The position numbers and the translations under genes are program-made. A stretch of 64,000 nucleotides of DNA from Actinoplanes derwentensis (GTDB lineage: Bacteria; Actinomycetota; Actinomycetes; Mycobacteriales; Micromonosporaceae), in the NCBI RefSeq assembly GCF_900104725.1, contig NZ_LT629758.1:6317001-6381000 (forward strand), in the 5' to 3' direction. The notes beneath the pieces are model-generated. The model made no database searches. It had not been told where the DNA came from and saw nothing but the letters and a program-made list of their open reading frames with translations. Numbering within the stretch: position 1 is the stretch's first letter; every line of letters begins with the position of its first letter. Positions 15,933-24,182 of this stretch are shown here, piece after piece.

Positions 15933-17012
15933 TCACGCCTGCGGCGTACCGTCCCCGCCGTTGTCCTGGCGGCCACGCCGGGCCGCGTCGGTGGCCCAGT
16001 TGTAAGCCTTGCCGGCGGCTGAACCGGCCAGGTCGGCGGCACCACCGCCGAGCCGCCGCACCAGACCGACCAGCGGATCCTGCGAATTCGCGAAATCCTC
16101 CCGGTACGCCTTGGCGGCCGCCTTCACGTCCTCGGTGACCGACGCGTCGCCGTCGGAGTCACGACGCTGGTAGTCGCCGGCGACGATCTGCGCGTACTCC
16201 CCGGAATCGATCCATTTGCGCAGCTCAGCGGCTCGCGCCACCGGCACCGGGTGGCTGCTCCAGGCGGTCAGGCCGATCTTGTGAAGGCTGTCGCGCAGGT
16301 CACCGCCGCCCTCGTACTCCGCGGCCTGCTCCAGGAACGCCGCCGTGTCGATCTGCGATAGATCGCCACCACCCGCGAGTTTCATCAGAAGGCGCAACGA
16401 GGCGGCTGGGTCCTGACCGGCGAGCAGCCCGGCCCGGTCCGCGGACAGCTCCGCTTTGCGCCACCACTCGTACATCGCCGCGATGATCGCCCGCAGCGCC
16501 ATCACACCGACCGGCAACCAGCTGATGGTGGCCAGCCAGCCGGTCAGGATCTGCATGATCGTCTTGTAGACGGCGTGACCACTGCGCACGTGGCCGATCT
16601 CGTGGCCCAGCAGCGCCCGCAGCTCGTCGTCGTCGAGCTTGTCCACCGCGCCGGTGGTGATCACGATGAACGGCCGCTCCAGACCGATCGCCTGGCCGTT
16701 GATGACCGGGTTCTGCGACACGAACAGCTCCGGCAGCTCAGCCACGTCGAGCGTGCTGGCCGCCTCGGTGAAGCGCTGGTAGACCCGCGGGTACTGCCGG
16801 TGGTCGACACGGATCGCCCCGGCCAGGAACTGAAGGCGGAACCCGCGCTCGTTCCACATGCCGAAGAACGTCTTCACCACGTCGTCGAACCCGCGCAGCT
16901 CCCGCAGCGCGGACAGCGCGCCCCGGTCAGCGGGATGCTCCCAGGCCCGCGAGCTGATGCCGGTCAGAGTCACCCGACGGCGTGCCGGCCGGTTGTCGTC
17001 CTCGGTCGTCAT
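15933..17012 (-). CDS. M48-family membrane-associated metalloprotease
   Basis: 359 aa. The zinc motif LLGHEIGHVRSGH has His137, Glu138 and His141. The third ligand is the Glu of KAELSADRAGLL. Hydrophobic segments around residues 150-185 suggest membrane association, as in HtpX/Ste24 relatives. The C-terminal 100 residues (after the ARAAELRKWIDSGEY segment) are non-catalytic. The start was chosen at MTTEDDNRPARR because 22 upstream codons are not conserved in style and lie past GGGGTGGTG. The role is probably membrane-protein quality control. Confidence 0.88.
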   Translation of the reverse strand: MTTEDDNRPARRRVTLTGISSRAWEHPADRGALSALRELRGFDDVVKTFFGMWNERGFRLQFLAGAIRVDHRQYPRVYQRFTEAASTLDVAELPELFVSQNPVINGQAIGLERPFIVITTGAVDKLDDDELRALLGHEIGHVRSGHAVYKTIMQILTGWLATISWLPVGVMALRAIIAAMYEWWRKAELSADRAGLLAGQDPAASLRLLMKLAGGGDLSQIDTAAFLEQAAEYEGGGDLRDSLHKIGLTAWSSHPVPVARAAELRKWIDSGEYAQIVAGDYQRRDSDGDASVTEDVKAAAKAYREDFANSQDPLVGLVRRLGGGAADLAGSAAGKAYNWATDAARRGRQDNGGDGTPQA

Positions 17013-17111
17013 CTGCACCACCCCGTTCTCAAGCGTTTCCGGGCCCTTTTCCGGCCCAAACGTACGCCGTGCCCGCAAGAAATGTCCCGGCCCGCGACCC
17101 GGAGAAGACCC

Positions 17112-18635
17112 CTACGGGGCACCCGGGGGCAGGAACGGCAGACCCTCGGGCGGGCCCTGTTCGATCAGCCGCCACAGCGCCTCGGTGTCGAGATGCTCAG
17201 CCACCAGATCACCCAGAACGTCCAGGGCACGCTCCCGGATCGTCGCGAACCGGGTGTCCGGGGCCACCGTGAAACCGTGCCGTCCGGCTTGGCGGGCCGC
17301 CTCGGTGAGGAACCGGCGGCGGAACTCGTCCGACTCGAAAGCGCCGTGCCAGTGCGTGCCGGAGACGTTCCCGGCCACCGCGCCCTCCGGACGGCCGTCG
17401 TCGTGACGCAGCAGTGGTTCGGGGGTACCCGCCGAGACGAAGCCGTGGTGGATCTCGTAACCGCTCACCGGCACATTCATCGCCGAGCCGGCCGGCCGGG
17501 CGAGCGTCTTGGACGCGGCGAACGTGATCTCGACCGGCAGGAGGCCGAGGCCGGGCACCGTACCCGAGCCGCTCTCGATGTCGTCGTTGATCTTCTCGGC
17601 GAGCATCTGGAACCCGCCGCAGATGCCCAGCACCGGCTTGCCCGCCGCGGCGTGCGCCCGGATCGCGTCGGCCAGACCGGTCCTCCGCAGCCAGGCCAGG
17701 TCGTCGACGGTGGCCTTCGAGCCGGGGATCACGACCAGGTCGGCGTCGGCTATCTCGGCCGGTTCGACGGTCAGGCTGACCCGGACGCCCGGTTCGGCGG
17801 CCAGCGCCTCGGCGTCGGTGGCGTTCGAGATCCGCGGTACCCGGACGACCGCGACCCGCAGCCAGGCGGTCCCGTGCGGAGGTCCGGGACGACCCAGGAC
17901 GCGGCCGTACGCCAGGGAGTCCTCGGCGTCCAGCCAGACATCCGGATGGAACGGCAGCACACCGTGCACCGGCCGCCCCGTCGCCTTGGTGATCATGTCG
18001 AGTCCGGGCCGGAGCAGACCGAGGTCGCCCCGGAACTTGTTGATCACGAAGCCGGAGACGAGCGCCTGATCCTCCGGTGACAACAGGGCCAGCGTGCCGA
18101 AGAACGCCGCGAACACTCCGCCCCGGTCGATGTCCCCGACCACGATCGCCGGCAGACCGAACCGCCTGGCCAGGCCCATGTTGACGAAATCGCCGTCCCG
18201 GAGGTTGATCTCGGTGGGGCTGCCGGCACCCTCACAGATCACCGCGTCGTACTCGGATCGCAGCTCGTCCAGCGCCGCGAAGGCGGTCGCCGCCAGCCGT
18301 GGCCGCAACGTCCGATAGTTGCCGGCCGTCACCGTGTCCACCGCCTCGCCCAGCAGAACCACCTGGCTGGACCGGTCGCTGCCCGGTTTCAGCAGAACCG
18401 GATTGAACCGCAGGTCAGGGGCCAGACCACAGGCCGCGGCCTGCATGGCCTGAGCCCGGCCCAGCTCCCCGCCACGCCCGTCGGCGGTCACCACGACAGC
18501 CGAGTTGTTGGACATGTTCTGAGCTTTGAACGGAGCCACCCGGACCCCGTTGCGATGCAGCCACCGACAGACCCCAGCGGTCAGCACACTCTTCCCGGCA
18601 TCCGACGTGATCCCGGCGATCAACAATCCGCTCAT
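17112..18635 (-). CDS. cobQ: Cobyric acid synthase
   Basis: 507 aa. It amidates cobyrinate side chains b, d, e and g using glutamine and ATP. N-terminal [19 protein letters not shown] and [13 protein letters not shown] are family hallmarks. The glutaminase domain keeps its nucleophile in [15 protein letters not shown] (Cys339), unlike the CobB homologue at 9 kb. The C-terminal [16 protein letters not shown] is the catalytic-His region. The start ATG overlaps the cobD stop (ATGA), giving a cobD-cobQ operon read leftward. Confidence 0.96.
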   Translation of the reverse strand: MSGLLIAGITSDAGKSVLTAGVCRWLHRNGVRVAPFKAQNMSNNSAVVVTADGRGGELGRAQAMQAAACGLAPDLRFNPVLLKPGSDRSSQVVLLGEAVDTVTAGNYRTLRPRLAATAFAALDELRSEYDAVICEGAGSPTEINLRDGDFVNMGLARRFGLPAIVVGDIDRGGVFAAFFGTLALLSPEDQALVSGFVINKFRGDLGLLRPGLDMITKATGRPVHGVLPFHPDVWLDAEDSLAYGRVLGRPGPPHGTAWLRVAVVRVPRISNATDAEALAAEPGVRVSLTVEPAEIADADLVVIPGSKATVDDLAWLRRTGLADAIRAHAAAGKPVLGICGGFQMLAEKINDDIESGSGTVPGLGLLPVEITFAASKTLARPAGSAMNVPVSGYEIHHGFVSAGTPEPLLRHDDGRPEGAVAGNVSGTHWHGAFESDEFRRRFLTEAARQAGRHGFTVAPDTRFATIRERALDVLGDLVAEHLDTEALWRLIEQGPPEGLPFLPPGAP

Positions 18636-19678
18636 GACACAAAAAAGCGGGATCTGCGGGTACGCGGGGAGAACGGTCGCGTGGTCGGCCCTTCGGGCCC
18701 CGCCCCGCCCCCGCCGCCACCTCGTCCTGCTGTGATCACCCCTCGGGCCGCCGCCACGGCAGCCGCCAGGGCCACGGCGACCGCGCCCACCGCGCCGGAC
18801 ACCCGTGCTGCCCGGCGTAGGTGTTTCGCTGACGGGCGGGGGCCGTCGCCGAGGAACGGTCTGGTCTCACTGCGGCCGAAGTAGACGTTGCGGCCGCCGA
18901 GCCGGACCCCGAGCGCCCCGGCCATCGCCGACTCGCACTGGCCGGCGTTGGGTGACGGGTGGTCGGCCCGGTCCCGTTTCCAGACGCGCCACGTCTCCCC
19001 CGGCGTGCCACCGGCGATCGGTGACACGGCGATGGTGATCAGCCCGGTGAGGCGGGACGGCACCAGGTTGAGCGCGTCGTCGAGCCGTGCCGACGGTGTG
19101 CCGAACCGCGCGTACCGCTCCGAGCGGTGCCCGACCATGGCGTCGAGCGTGTTGGCGGCCCGGTATCCGAGTAGTCCGGCGGGTCCGAGGAGCGCTCCCC
19201 AGAGCAGGGGTGCGACGACGGCGTCGGAGGTGTTCTCGGCGACGGATTCGACGGTGGCGCGGGCTAGTTCGGGTTCGTCGAGGGTGGACGGGTCGCGCCC
19301 GCACAGGTGGTTGAGCCGGCCGCGGGCGGAGGGCAGGTCTCCGGCGTCGAGGTGGCGTGCCATGGTGCGGGCCTCACGGCGGAGGGTCCGGCCGCCGAGA
19401 ACGGTCCAGGTGGCGGCCGTGGTGACGGCGAACCGGGCGGCGGGGTGGTTGCGGGTGGCTCGGGCGGCGGCGAGCCCGGCGAGTGCGGGCGCGCCGACGG
19501 CGATGGCGGTGAAGAGTGTTCCGGCTCGGCGGTGGGGGCGGTAGACGCGGCGTTCCAGGGCTCCGGCCGTGGTGCCGAAGCCGGCGACCGGGTGCAGGCG
19601 CCGTGGGTCGCCGAGCGCCGCGTCGAGCAGGTATCCGGCGACGAGTCCGGCCGCGTCCGCGGTCCACCGTGGTGGCAC
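18632..19678 (-). CDS. cobD: Adenosylcobinamide-phosphate synthase (CobD/CbiB)
   Basis: 348 aa from GTG ([13 protein letters not shown]) with AAGGA six nt upstream. An alternative ATG 25 codons earlier would add a charged, poorly fitting leader. The integral membrane protein attaches the aminopropanol arm to cobyric acid. Motifs [56 protein letters not shown] and the late [23 protein letters not shown] are diagnostic. The C-terminus carries an extra Gly-rich/Arg-rich tail of about 30 residues that overlaps the cobQ start. Confidence 0.94.
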   Translation of the reverse strand: MPPRWTADAAGLVAGYLLDAALGDPRRLHPVAGFGTTAGALERRVYRPHRRAGTLFTAIAVGAPALAGLAAARATRNHPAARFAVTTAATWTVLGGRTLRREARTMARHLDAGDLPSARGRLNHLCGRDPSTLDEPELARATVESVAENTSDAVVAPLLWGALLGPAGLLGYRAANTLDAMVGHRSERYARFGTPSARLDDALNLVPSRLTGLITIAVSPIAGGTPGETWRVWKRDRADHPSPNAGQCESAMAGALGVRLGGRNVYFGRSETRPFLGDGPRPSAKHLRRAARVSGAVGAVAVALAAAVAAARGVITAGRGGGGGGAGPEGPTTRPFSPRTRRSRFFVS

Positions 19679-19709
19679 TGTGTGTTCCTTACGTGTGGGT
19701 TGCGTCCGC

Positions 19710-19735
19710 GGCCGGTTTCCGTGGCCGGTTTCCGT
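19710..19735. repeat. Two exact 13-bp tandem units upstream of cobD
   Basis: GGCCGGTTTCCGT occurs at 19710-19722 and 19723-19735, followed by a partial third unit and a related GTTTCAGCGGCCG. It is just upstream of the cobD ribosome site. Confidence 0.7.
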
Positions 19736-19765
19736 GGCCGAACAGGGTTCCATCGGCCGGGGGTT

Positions 19766-20230
19766 TCAGCGGCCGAACGGGGTGAGGTCGAACGCCCAGA
19801 CGGCGAGCGCCGGGGGTTCGTCGGTCTCCGGGAAGGGGACGGGTTCGAGTTCGCCCCAGATGATCGAGCCGGGTGCCCGATCCTCCAGGAATTCGACCAC
19901 GATGGCCCGTAGGTCTTCGGTGATCTGGTAGTCGTCGACGAGCGGCAGGTCGCTGGGTTTTCGGGTGCCGGCCGAGCAGCGGAGCTGCCCGGCGACGGCG
20001 TCGTGCCAGACGTAGAACGTGGCGGTGCCTTGATGCCCGGCGTCGGCCACGAGGGTCCGCAGTCCGGCGGCCGTCTCCTCGAACGCGGTCACGACCTCGT
20101 CCGCGGACAGGCTGAAGCGCTCGTGGGGCGGCGCGCCGAACCAGTTGGTGTTGGCGTTCTCGGCAGTCGGGTCCTCCGGCGACAGCACCACTGTCTCGGT
20201 CACGATGGCGCGGATGTCCTTCAGCAGCAC
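19766..20230 (-). CDS. 154-aa soluble protein of unknown function
   Basis: Starts with GTG (MLLKDIRAIVTETVVLSPEDP). It is acidic, with alternating strands and helices: NTNWFGAPPHERFSLSADEVV, then TFYVWHDAVAGQLRCSAGTR, then IIWGELEPVPFPETDEPP. There is no signal peptide or membrane helix, and no known domain. It is upstream of cobD in the same direction with an 87 bp gap. CAAACT lies 6 nt before the GTG, a weak leaderless -10. Confidence 0.7.
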   Translation of the reverse strand: MLLKDIRAIVTETVVLSPEDPTAENANTNWFGAPPHERFSLSADEVVTAFEETAAGLRTLVADAGHQGTATFYVWHDAVAGQLRCSAGTRKPSDLPLVDDYQITEDLRAIVVEFLEDRAPGSIIWGELEPVPFPETDEPPALAVWAFDLTPFGR

Positions 20231-20303
20231 GGGTTCAGTTTGCCGGGTGACGATGCGTCAGGCCTACCCGGGCCGCTCCGACAGGTGGGTGTTTCGGTCG
20301 GCA

Positions 20304-20353
20304 CTATCGGCCCATCCCGATAGAAGGAATCATTCCTCGTGAAATAACTTCAC
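20304..20353. repeat. Three consecutive small inverted repeats
   Basis: CTATCGG/CCGATAG (20304-20310 with 20317-20323), GGAATCATTCC (20326-20336) and GTGAA/TTCAC (20339-20353) occur back to back. They sit about 75 bp upstream of the 154-aa gene. They could be operators or RNA stems. Confidence 0.5.
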
Positions 20354-20415
20354 GGCGTACGCCCGGGTATCGCCAGATAGATCCCTTCTTCTTCGGGTGT
20401 TTCGGGGTGGGCCGC

Positions 20416-20461
20416 GGCGGCCCGGCCTTCGCCTCTCGCCGGTGAGGCGGGCCGGGCCGCC
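20416..20461 (-). terminator. Terminator-like hairpin downstream of ssb
   Basis: GGCGGCCCGGCC (20416-20427) pairs perfectly with GGCCGGGCCGCC (20450-20461). Inner GCCTC/GAGGC pairing extends the stem. It lies about 70 nt beyond the ssb stop. Confidence 0.6.
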
Positions 20462-20530
20462 GGGGCACCCGTCGTGACCGGGCTCCTCAGGGGTTGGAGC
20501 CACAGGTCAGCGACGGTTCACGGGAAGGTC

Positions 20531-21115
20531 TCAGGCGGCGATCGGCTCGCGGCTGGTGGGGTCGGGCTGGGCGACGGTCTCGGCGGCCTCGTCGACGATT
20601 CCGGCGACGACCTCGAGGAAGGTGGGTGCGACCTCGTCGGGCATGCCGTCGCCGAACCGGACGGGGGCTTCGCCGTCGAGGAGGGCGTCGGTGGGCTCGC
20701 CCCGGACGACGGTCTCGCTGTCGGGTCCTTCGAGGGTGCTCTGCGGCACCGGCTTGTTGCGGTAGAGCCGGGTGCGGCCACGGGCGAGGTCGTGGCCGAC
20801 GGCGAGTGCCTCCATCTCGTAGGAGACGCGGTTGTTGTTGTCGTCGTCGATCCAGTCGCGGGTGAAGATCCGGCCGTAGACGACGACGGGGTCGCCGACA
20901 GTGATCGAGGAGGCGACGCCTTCGGCGAGGCGGCGCCAGGCGGTGACGCGGATGCGGAGGACGTCGCCGTCGATCCAGCGGTTGGTCTCGCGGTCGAAGC
21001 GGCGGGCGGTGGAAGCGACCCGGAAGTTGGCGACGAGCTGGTTGTGGGTGGTGGTGCGGCGCCACTCGGGTGCGGTGAGGACGTTGCCGACGACGGCGAT
21101 GTTGGTCTCGAACAC
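20531..21115 (-). CDS. ssb: Single-stranded DNA-binding protein, SsbB-like (no acidic tail)
   Basis: 194 aa from GTG (VFETNIAVVGNVLTAPEWRR), with AAGGAG 9 nt upstream. The OB fold is recognisable: an N-terminal strand, VANFRVASTARRFDRETNRWIDGDVLRIRVTAWRRLAE and GDPVVVYGRIFTRDW. It binds single-stranded DNA in replication, repair or recombination. The C-terminus ends DPTSREPIAA, so the acidic partner-binding tip of canonical SSB is absent. This points to a second, specialised SSB. Confidence 0.88.
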   Translation of the reverse strand: MFETNIAVVGNVLTAPEWRRTTTHNQLVANFRVASTARRFDRETNRWIDGDVLRIRVTAWRRLAEGVASSITVGDPVVVYGRIFTRDWIDDDNNNRVSYEMEALAVGHDLARGRTRLYRNKPVPQSTLEGPDSETVVRGEPTDALLDGEAPVRFGDGMPDEVAPTFLEVVAGIVDEAAETVAQPDPTSREPIAA

Positions 21116-21278
21116 GGTGTTTCGCTCCTTCTGGGGCGGGTGGTCGTTGCGGTGCGGGTTCGAGAGTGCGTCACCGACGATGATCTTGCGAACACGGATT
21201 GTGGACAACGGCGAACTGTGGACGACGAGCAGACGACGATCGGTGATCTGGTATGGCGCGCAGGCCTCTACCGATGGG

Positions 21279-21284
21279 TAACCT
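21279..21284 (+). promoter_or_regulatory. Candidate leaderless -10 (TAACCT)
   Basis: TAACCT is followed by GGTGGC and the GTG start of the hydrolase at 21291. Confidence 0.45.
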
Positions 21285-21290
21285 GGTGGC

Positions 21291-22373
21291 GTGGAGACCG
21301 ACGTCCTCGGACTGCCGTACGAGCGGCACACCATCGACCTGGGCAGTGACGACGAAGGTCCGGTCGTGGCGACCCTGGTCCGGCGCCGGGCGGCGAACCC
21401 GACGCGGCGGGCCGTGCTGCACGTCCACGGGTTCGTGGACTACTTCTTCCAGACCCACATGGCGGACTTCTTCGTCGAGCGGGGCTGGGACTTCTACGCG
21501 CTGGACCTGCGGAAGTACGGCCGTAGCCTGCTGCCGCATCAGACGCCGAACTTCGCCCGCAGCATGACCGACTACTTCCCGGAACTGGACGAGGCGGCCC
21601 GCATCATCCGCGAGGAGGACGGCCACGATCAACTGCTGGTCACCGGCCATTCCACCGGCGGTCTGATCACCTCGCTGTGGGCACACACCCGGCGCGGGCG
21701 GGGACTGGTCGACGGACTGTTCCTGAACAGCCCGTTCTTCGACTTCAATCTGCCGTGGGTGATGCGGCGACCATTGATGTCGATGGTGCTGGCGGTGACC
21801 GGGCGTTACCCGTACCGGAAAATGCCCGTCGCGAATCTGGGTCTTTATGGCCGGAGCCTGCACCATGAACACGACGGCGAGTGGAGTTACGACCTGGCCT
21901 GGAAACCGATCACCGGTTTCCCGGTCCGGATGGGCTGGCTGGAAGCGATCCGGCGAGGGCAGCACAAACTGCGGTCCGGCCTGTCCATCGATGCGCCGGT
22001 CCTTGTCGCTTGCTCGACGCGTACGTTCCGGGGGCGCGCGTGGCACGACGACATCCGGGTCAGCGACTCGGTGCTGGACGTCGACCACATCACCCGATGG
22101 GCTCCCGGGCTGAGCCGGCAGGTGACGATCGCGCGATTCGACGGCGGAATGCACGATCTGACGCTCTCCGGCAAGGAAGTACGCGCCGAAGTGTTCCGTG
22201 AAGTGGGCCGTTGGGTGGACGCTTTCCTACCGGCACCAGGCACTCCGGAGGCGGCGATCCCACCCGCGCCGGAGGACCGAGCGGGCATAGCCACCGCCTT
22301 GGAGGCAGCCGAGGCGGCGGTCGAGAACCGCACCACGGACGAGGCGGACGACAAGTCCGGCGCGACCGCCTAG
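21291..22373 (+). CDS. Alpha/beta hydrolase (lysophospholipase-like)
   Basis: 360 aa. The nucleophile elbow is LLVTGHSTGGLITSL with Ser121. An oxyanion-side HVHGFVDYFFQTH loop precedes it, and the catalytic acid/His region is DVDHITRW and GGMHDLTLSG. It is cytosolic with no signal peptide and closest in style to monoacylglycerol lipase/lysophospholipase relatives. The final 40 residues are an acidic Ala/Glu-rich tail. The substrate is unknown. The GTG start has no ribosome site and follows a TAACCT hexamer. Confidence 0.88.
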   Translation: METDVLGLPYERHTIDLGSDDEGPVVATLVRRRAANPTRRAVLHVHGFVDYFFQTHMADFFVERGWDFYALDLRKYGRSLLPHQTPNFARSMTDYFPELDEAARIIREEDGHDQLLVTGHSTGGLITSLWAHTRRGRGLVDGLFLNSPFFDFNLPWVMRRPLMSMVLAVTGRYPYRKMPVANLGLYGRSLHHEHDGEWSYDLAWKPITGFPVRMGWLEAIRRGQHKLRSGLSIDAPVLVACSTRTFRGRAWHDDIRVSDSVLDVDHITRWAPGLSRQVTIARFDGGMHDLTLSGKEVRAEVFREVGRWVDAFLPAPGTPEAAIPPAPEDRAGIATALEAAEAAVENRTTDEADDKSGATA

Positions 22374-22386
22374 TATGTGCTGGCCA

Positions 22387-22459
22387 GCGCTCGTAGCTCA
22401 GCGGATAGAGCAACGGACTTCTAATCCGTCGGTCGCAGGTTCGAATCCTGCCGGGCGCG
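22387..22459 (+). tRNA. tRNA-Arg (anticodon TCT)
   Basis: The 73 nt cloverleaf is complete. The acceptor GCGCTCG pairs with CGGGCGC (one G-T pair), the D stem is GCTC/GAGC, the anticodon arm is ACGGA-CTTCTAA-TCCGT with TCT at 22420-22422, and the T arm is GCAGG-TTCGAAT-CCTGC. CCA is not encoded. It lies 13 nt after the hydrolase stop. Confidence 0.97.
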
Positions 22460-22478
22460 CTTGTTGAACAGCAAAAAC

Positions 22479-22507
22479 ACGACCCCCGAGCACCTCTCGG
22501 GGGTCGT
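22479..22507 (+). terminator. Terminator after tRNA-Arg
   Basis: ACGACCCCCGAG (22479-22490) and CTCGGGGGTCGT (22496-22507) form a perfect 12 bp stem with a 5 nt loop. It is flanked by GCAAAAAC on the left and TCTCG on the right, 20 nt beyond the tRNA. Confidence 0.85.
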
Positions 22508-22596
22508 TCTCGCTGTCCGGACCGAGCTCAGACAGCGTCTTCGGGCGCCCGGTTCCGAAGGCCCCACGCCACGAGCAGGTCACGAAAGTCATCGGA

Positions 22597-22812
22597 GTGC
22601 ACCGAACCCGCCATCACCGATCTGAATCCCTACGTCGGTATCTGCTGGAAGCATGGCGATCTTTTGCATCCACTCGTCTCGCAGCATCGCACCCATCTTC
22701 TTCGATGGAACGTGAACCGCCGGAGGTCACGGCTTACGGGGCGATCTGGTCAGATCTCGTGGACAGGGTGGCCGCTGGTGCGACCGAATCCAGGGACCTC
22801 ATCGAAGCCTGA
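22597..22812 (+). pseudogene. Probable remnant of an XRE regulator (C-terminal DUF5753 end)
   Basis: The last about 30 residues (VTAYGAIWSDLVDRVAAGAT then ESRDLIEA) resemble the extreme C-terminus of XRE/DUF5753 regulators, which usually sit directly before a DUF397 gene, as here. The upstream helix-turn-helix half is missing and the preceding residues do not fit the family. I read it as a decayed fragment; the evidence is short and partly contextual. Confidence 0.35.
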
Positions 22813-22828
22813 GTGAAGGAGTGGTCAC

Positions 22829-23032
22829 ATGCATGACCTCAGTGATGCCCAGTGGCGCAAGAGCTCCCGTTCCGGCGGCGACGGCGGCAACTGTGTCGAG
22901 GTGGCCACCGACATGCAAGGGGTCGTCGCTGTCCGGGACACCAAGGGCAGAGATGGCGGGACACTGCTTTTCACGCCGGCTGGATGGAGAGCGTTCATTG
23001 ATGGAATCAAGGAGGGCGACTTCGATCTCTGA
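22829..23032 (+). CDS. DUF397 protein
   Basis: 67 aa: WRKSSRSGGDGGNCVEVA near the N-terminus, VVAVRDTKGRDGGTLLFTPAGWRAFI in the middle. This is the complete DUF397 pattern. These small proteins are normally encoded next to an XRE/DUF5753 regulator and are thought to act with it in developmental or antibiotic control. Here the regulator seems broken. GAAGGAGTGG lies upstream. Confidence 0.9.
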   Translation: MHDLSDAQWRKSSRSGGDGGNCVEVATDMQGVVAVRDTKGRDGGTLLFTPAGWRAFIDGIKEGDFDL

Positions 23033-23043
23033 CCGACGAGGTA

Positions 23044-23280
23044 TCAGGTCAACGCACACCCTGCGGTAGACCAGACAGCCGCGATGGCCTTCACTGCCGC
23101 TTCCCGAGTGAACCGGCCAAGGAGATCGCCGCTGGTACCGGGCCGCCTGATGCAGGCGTGGATCCAGCCGCTGTATCCGCCCATGATGCTCACCTTGAGA
23201 ACGACGCCAAGCACGACCTCACGCTTCGCGAGCGAAACTCGACGCTCCGAAACCAGCTCTAAGCACGAGTTTTTGCACAT
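23044..23280 (-). CDS. Hypothetical protein, 78 aa
   Basis: Reads MCKNSCLELVSERRVSLAKR at the N-terminus and later GGYSGWIHACIRRPGTSGD and FTREAAVKAIAAVWSTAG. Third codon positions are mostly G or C in this frame, which supports real coding on this strand. No family is recognised. It is convergent with DUF397 and divergent from the toxin-antitoxin pair. It may be a fragment of a longer ancestral gene. Confidence 0.35.
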   Translation of the reverse strand: MCKNSCLELVSERRVSLAKREVVLGVVLKVSIMGGYSGWIHACIRRPGTSGDLLGRFTREAAVKAIAAVWSTAGCALT

Positions 23281-23296
23281 CTGGCCATCAGCTTGA

Positions 23297-23355
23297 GCCC
23301 AATCGCCCATGCGCCCATGGTGGTACATTGGGCAAGTGGGCAAGGGCAGCCCAAT
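23297..23355. promoter_or_regulatory. Candidate operator of the toxin-antitoxin pair
   Basis: GCCCAAT (23297-23303), its complement ATTGGGC (23327-23333) and GCCCAAT again (23349-23355) form alternating inverted repeats 105 bp before the antitoxin start. GCCCAT repeats lie between them. Such spacing suits cooperative binding by an antitoxin; the binding protein is inferred. Confidence 0.45.
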
Positions 23356-23459
23356 GCACCACCACCCCTGATCCAAGATTTACATGCTCGACCGAGAGAC
23401 GGCCTCGACGAGAAAGCACGGGCCGACTCCAAGCACCTTCCAAGAGGGGCGACGCACAC

Positions 23460-23705
23460 ATGACCATCACAGAACAGCTCATCGAGCTGGACGCCCGACG
23501 GCGCACGACGCTGCGCATCGGAACCCACAGTCGCTACCTGGCCACCGAGCACGAGGACGGCACGATCGTTCTCGAGCCAGCGATCGTGCTCACCCAGCAC
23601 GAACTTGCGCTGCGCTCGAACCCCGGCCTGGTAGACCGCATCGAAGAATCGATGCGCAACCCCGCCGCTCGCACTCGCCGCGGACGGCCGACACCGAAGG
23701 AATGA
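23460..23705 (+). CDS. Putative antitoxin (AbrB/MazE-like)
   Basis: 81 aa from ATG (MTITEQLIELDARRRTTLRI). The pattern LDARRRTTLRIG followed by YLATEHEDGTIVLEPAIVLT resembles a swapped-hairpin AbrB DNA-binding domain, and the basic C-terminus ends RRGRPTPKE. GAGGGG precedes the ATG. The next gene begins 4 nt after the stop, the usual antitoxin-toxin arrangement. Function is assigned from size, fold-like pattern and pairing. Confidence 0.55.
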   Translation: MTITEQLIELDARRRTTLRIGTHSRYLATEHEDGTIVLEPAIVLTQHELALRSNPGLVDRIEESMRNPAARTRRGRPTPKE

Positions 23706-23709
23706 ACAG

Positions 23710-24003
23710 TTGCTCGAACCGGCGTACGGGATCGGCGTTGATTCCGTCTTAGATGAGATCGAGAACGACGACTCTCGGTCTCGGCTTTACAACAGGATCG
23801 TCGAAAAGCTCAACTTCGTCTGCGACCACCCGGACTCCGCACAAGCCCGGCAACACGCGATTCGATTGGAGAGCCAGAACACGATCTGGCTGGTGACCGT
23901 CAGGGAACCCAGCGAGACGGAAGACTGGGGCATCCTCTGGACGCCCGAGGGCGGCGACGCGCTGTTCCTGTACATCGGGCCTTGGCCACCAGCCAAGGTC
24001 TGA
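23710..24003 (+). CDS. Putative toxin (RelE/ParE-like size and layout)
   Basis: 97 aa from TTG (AAGGA 8 nt upstream). Early helices (DSVLDEIENDDSRSRLYNRI and LNFVCDHPDSAQARQHAIRL) are followed by strands (NTIWLVTVRE, DWGILWTPEGGDALFLYIG), consistent with a RelE-fold mRNA interferase. Catalytic residues cannot be confirmed by eye. It could also be another small-molecule or nucleic-acid-binding module. A strong terminator follows directly. Confidence 0.5.
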   Translation: MLEPAYGIGVDSVLDEIENDDSRSRLYNRIVEKLNFVCDHPDSAQARQHAIRLESQNTIWLVTVREPSETEDWGILWTPEGGDALFLYIGPWPPAKV

Positions 24004-24009
24004 CGCGAG

Positions 24010-24058
24010 AATGTTGAAGCCCCGGCGCACCAAACTCGCCGGGGCTTCAACATTTTCT
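24010..24058 (+). terminator. Strong rho-independent terminator
   Basis: An 18 bp perfect stem (24010-24027 with 24037-24054) has a 9 nt loop and is followed by TTCT. It closes the toxin-antitoxin operon and starts 6 nt after its stop. Confidence 0.92.
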
Positions 24059-24182
24059 ACCTCACTAGACCTGATCTTGCCAGAGGTTCAGACCATTGCT
24101 TCGGGAGGGCGTGGATCCAAGCGAGATGGCGGGAATCCAATGAAGCCTTGCGCGAGCGGATCGGGTGTCGTAGAACGGGCGG

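Larger units (their letters stand above)
20231..20530. other. 300-bp non-coding gap with stem-loops
   Basis: It contains three consecutive short hairpins in an AT-richer patch (20304-20353) and the ssb terminator (20416-20461). I see no gene. Confidence 0.6.

Noticed and set aside
22398..22592. 64-codon leftward reading frame across tRNA-Arg
   Set aside because: It is the antisense of the tRNA and terminator; such frames are common annotation artefacts next to tRNAs.
22447..24060. Attachment-site duplication of the tRNA-Arg 3' end
   Set aside because: I looked for a second copy of the T-arm/acceptor sequence downstream and found none in the window.
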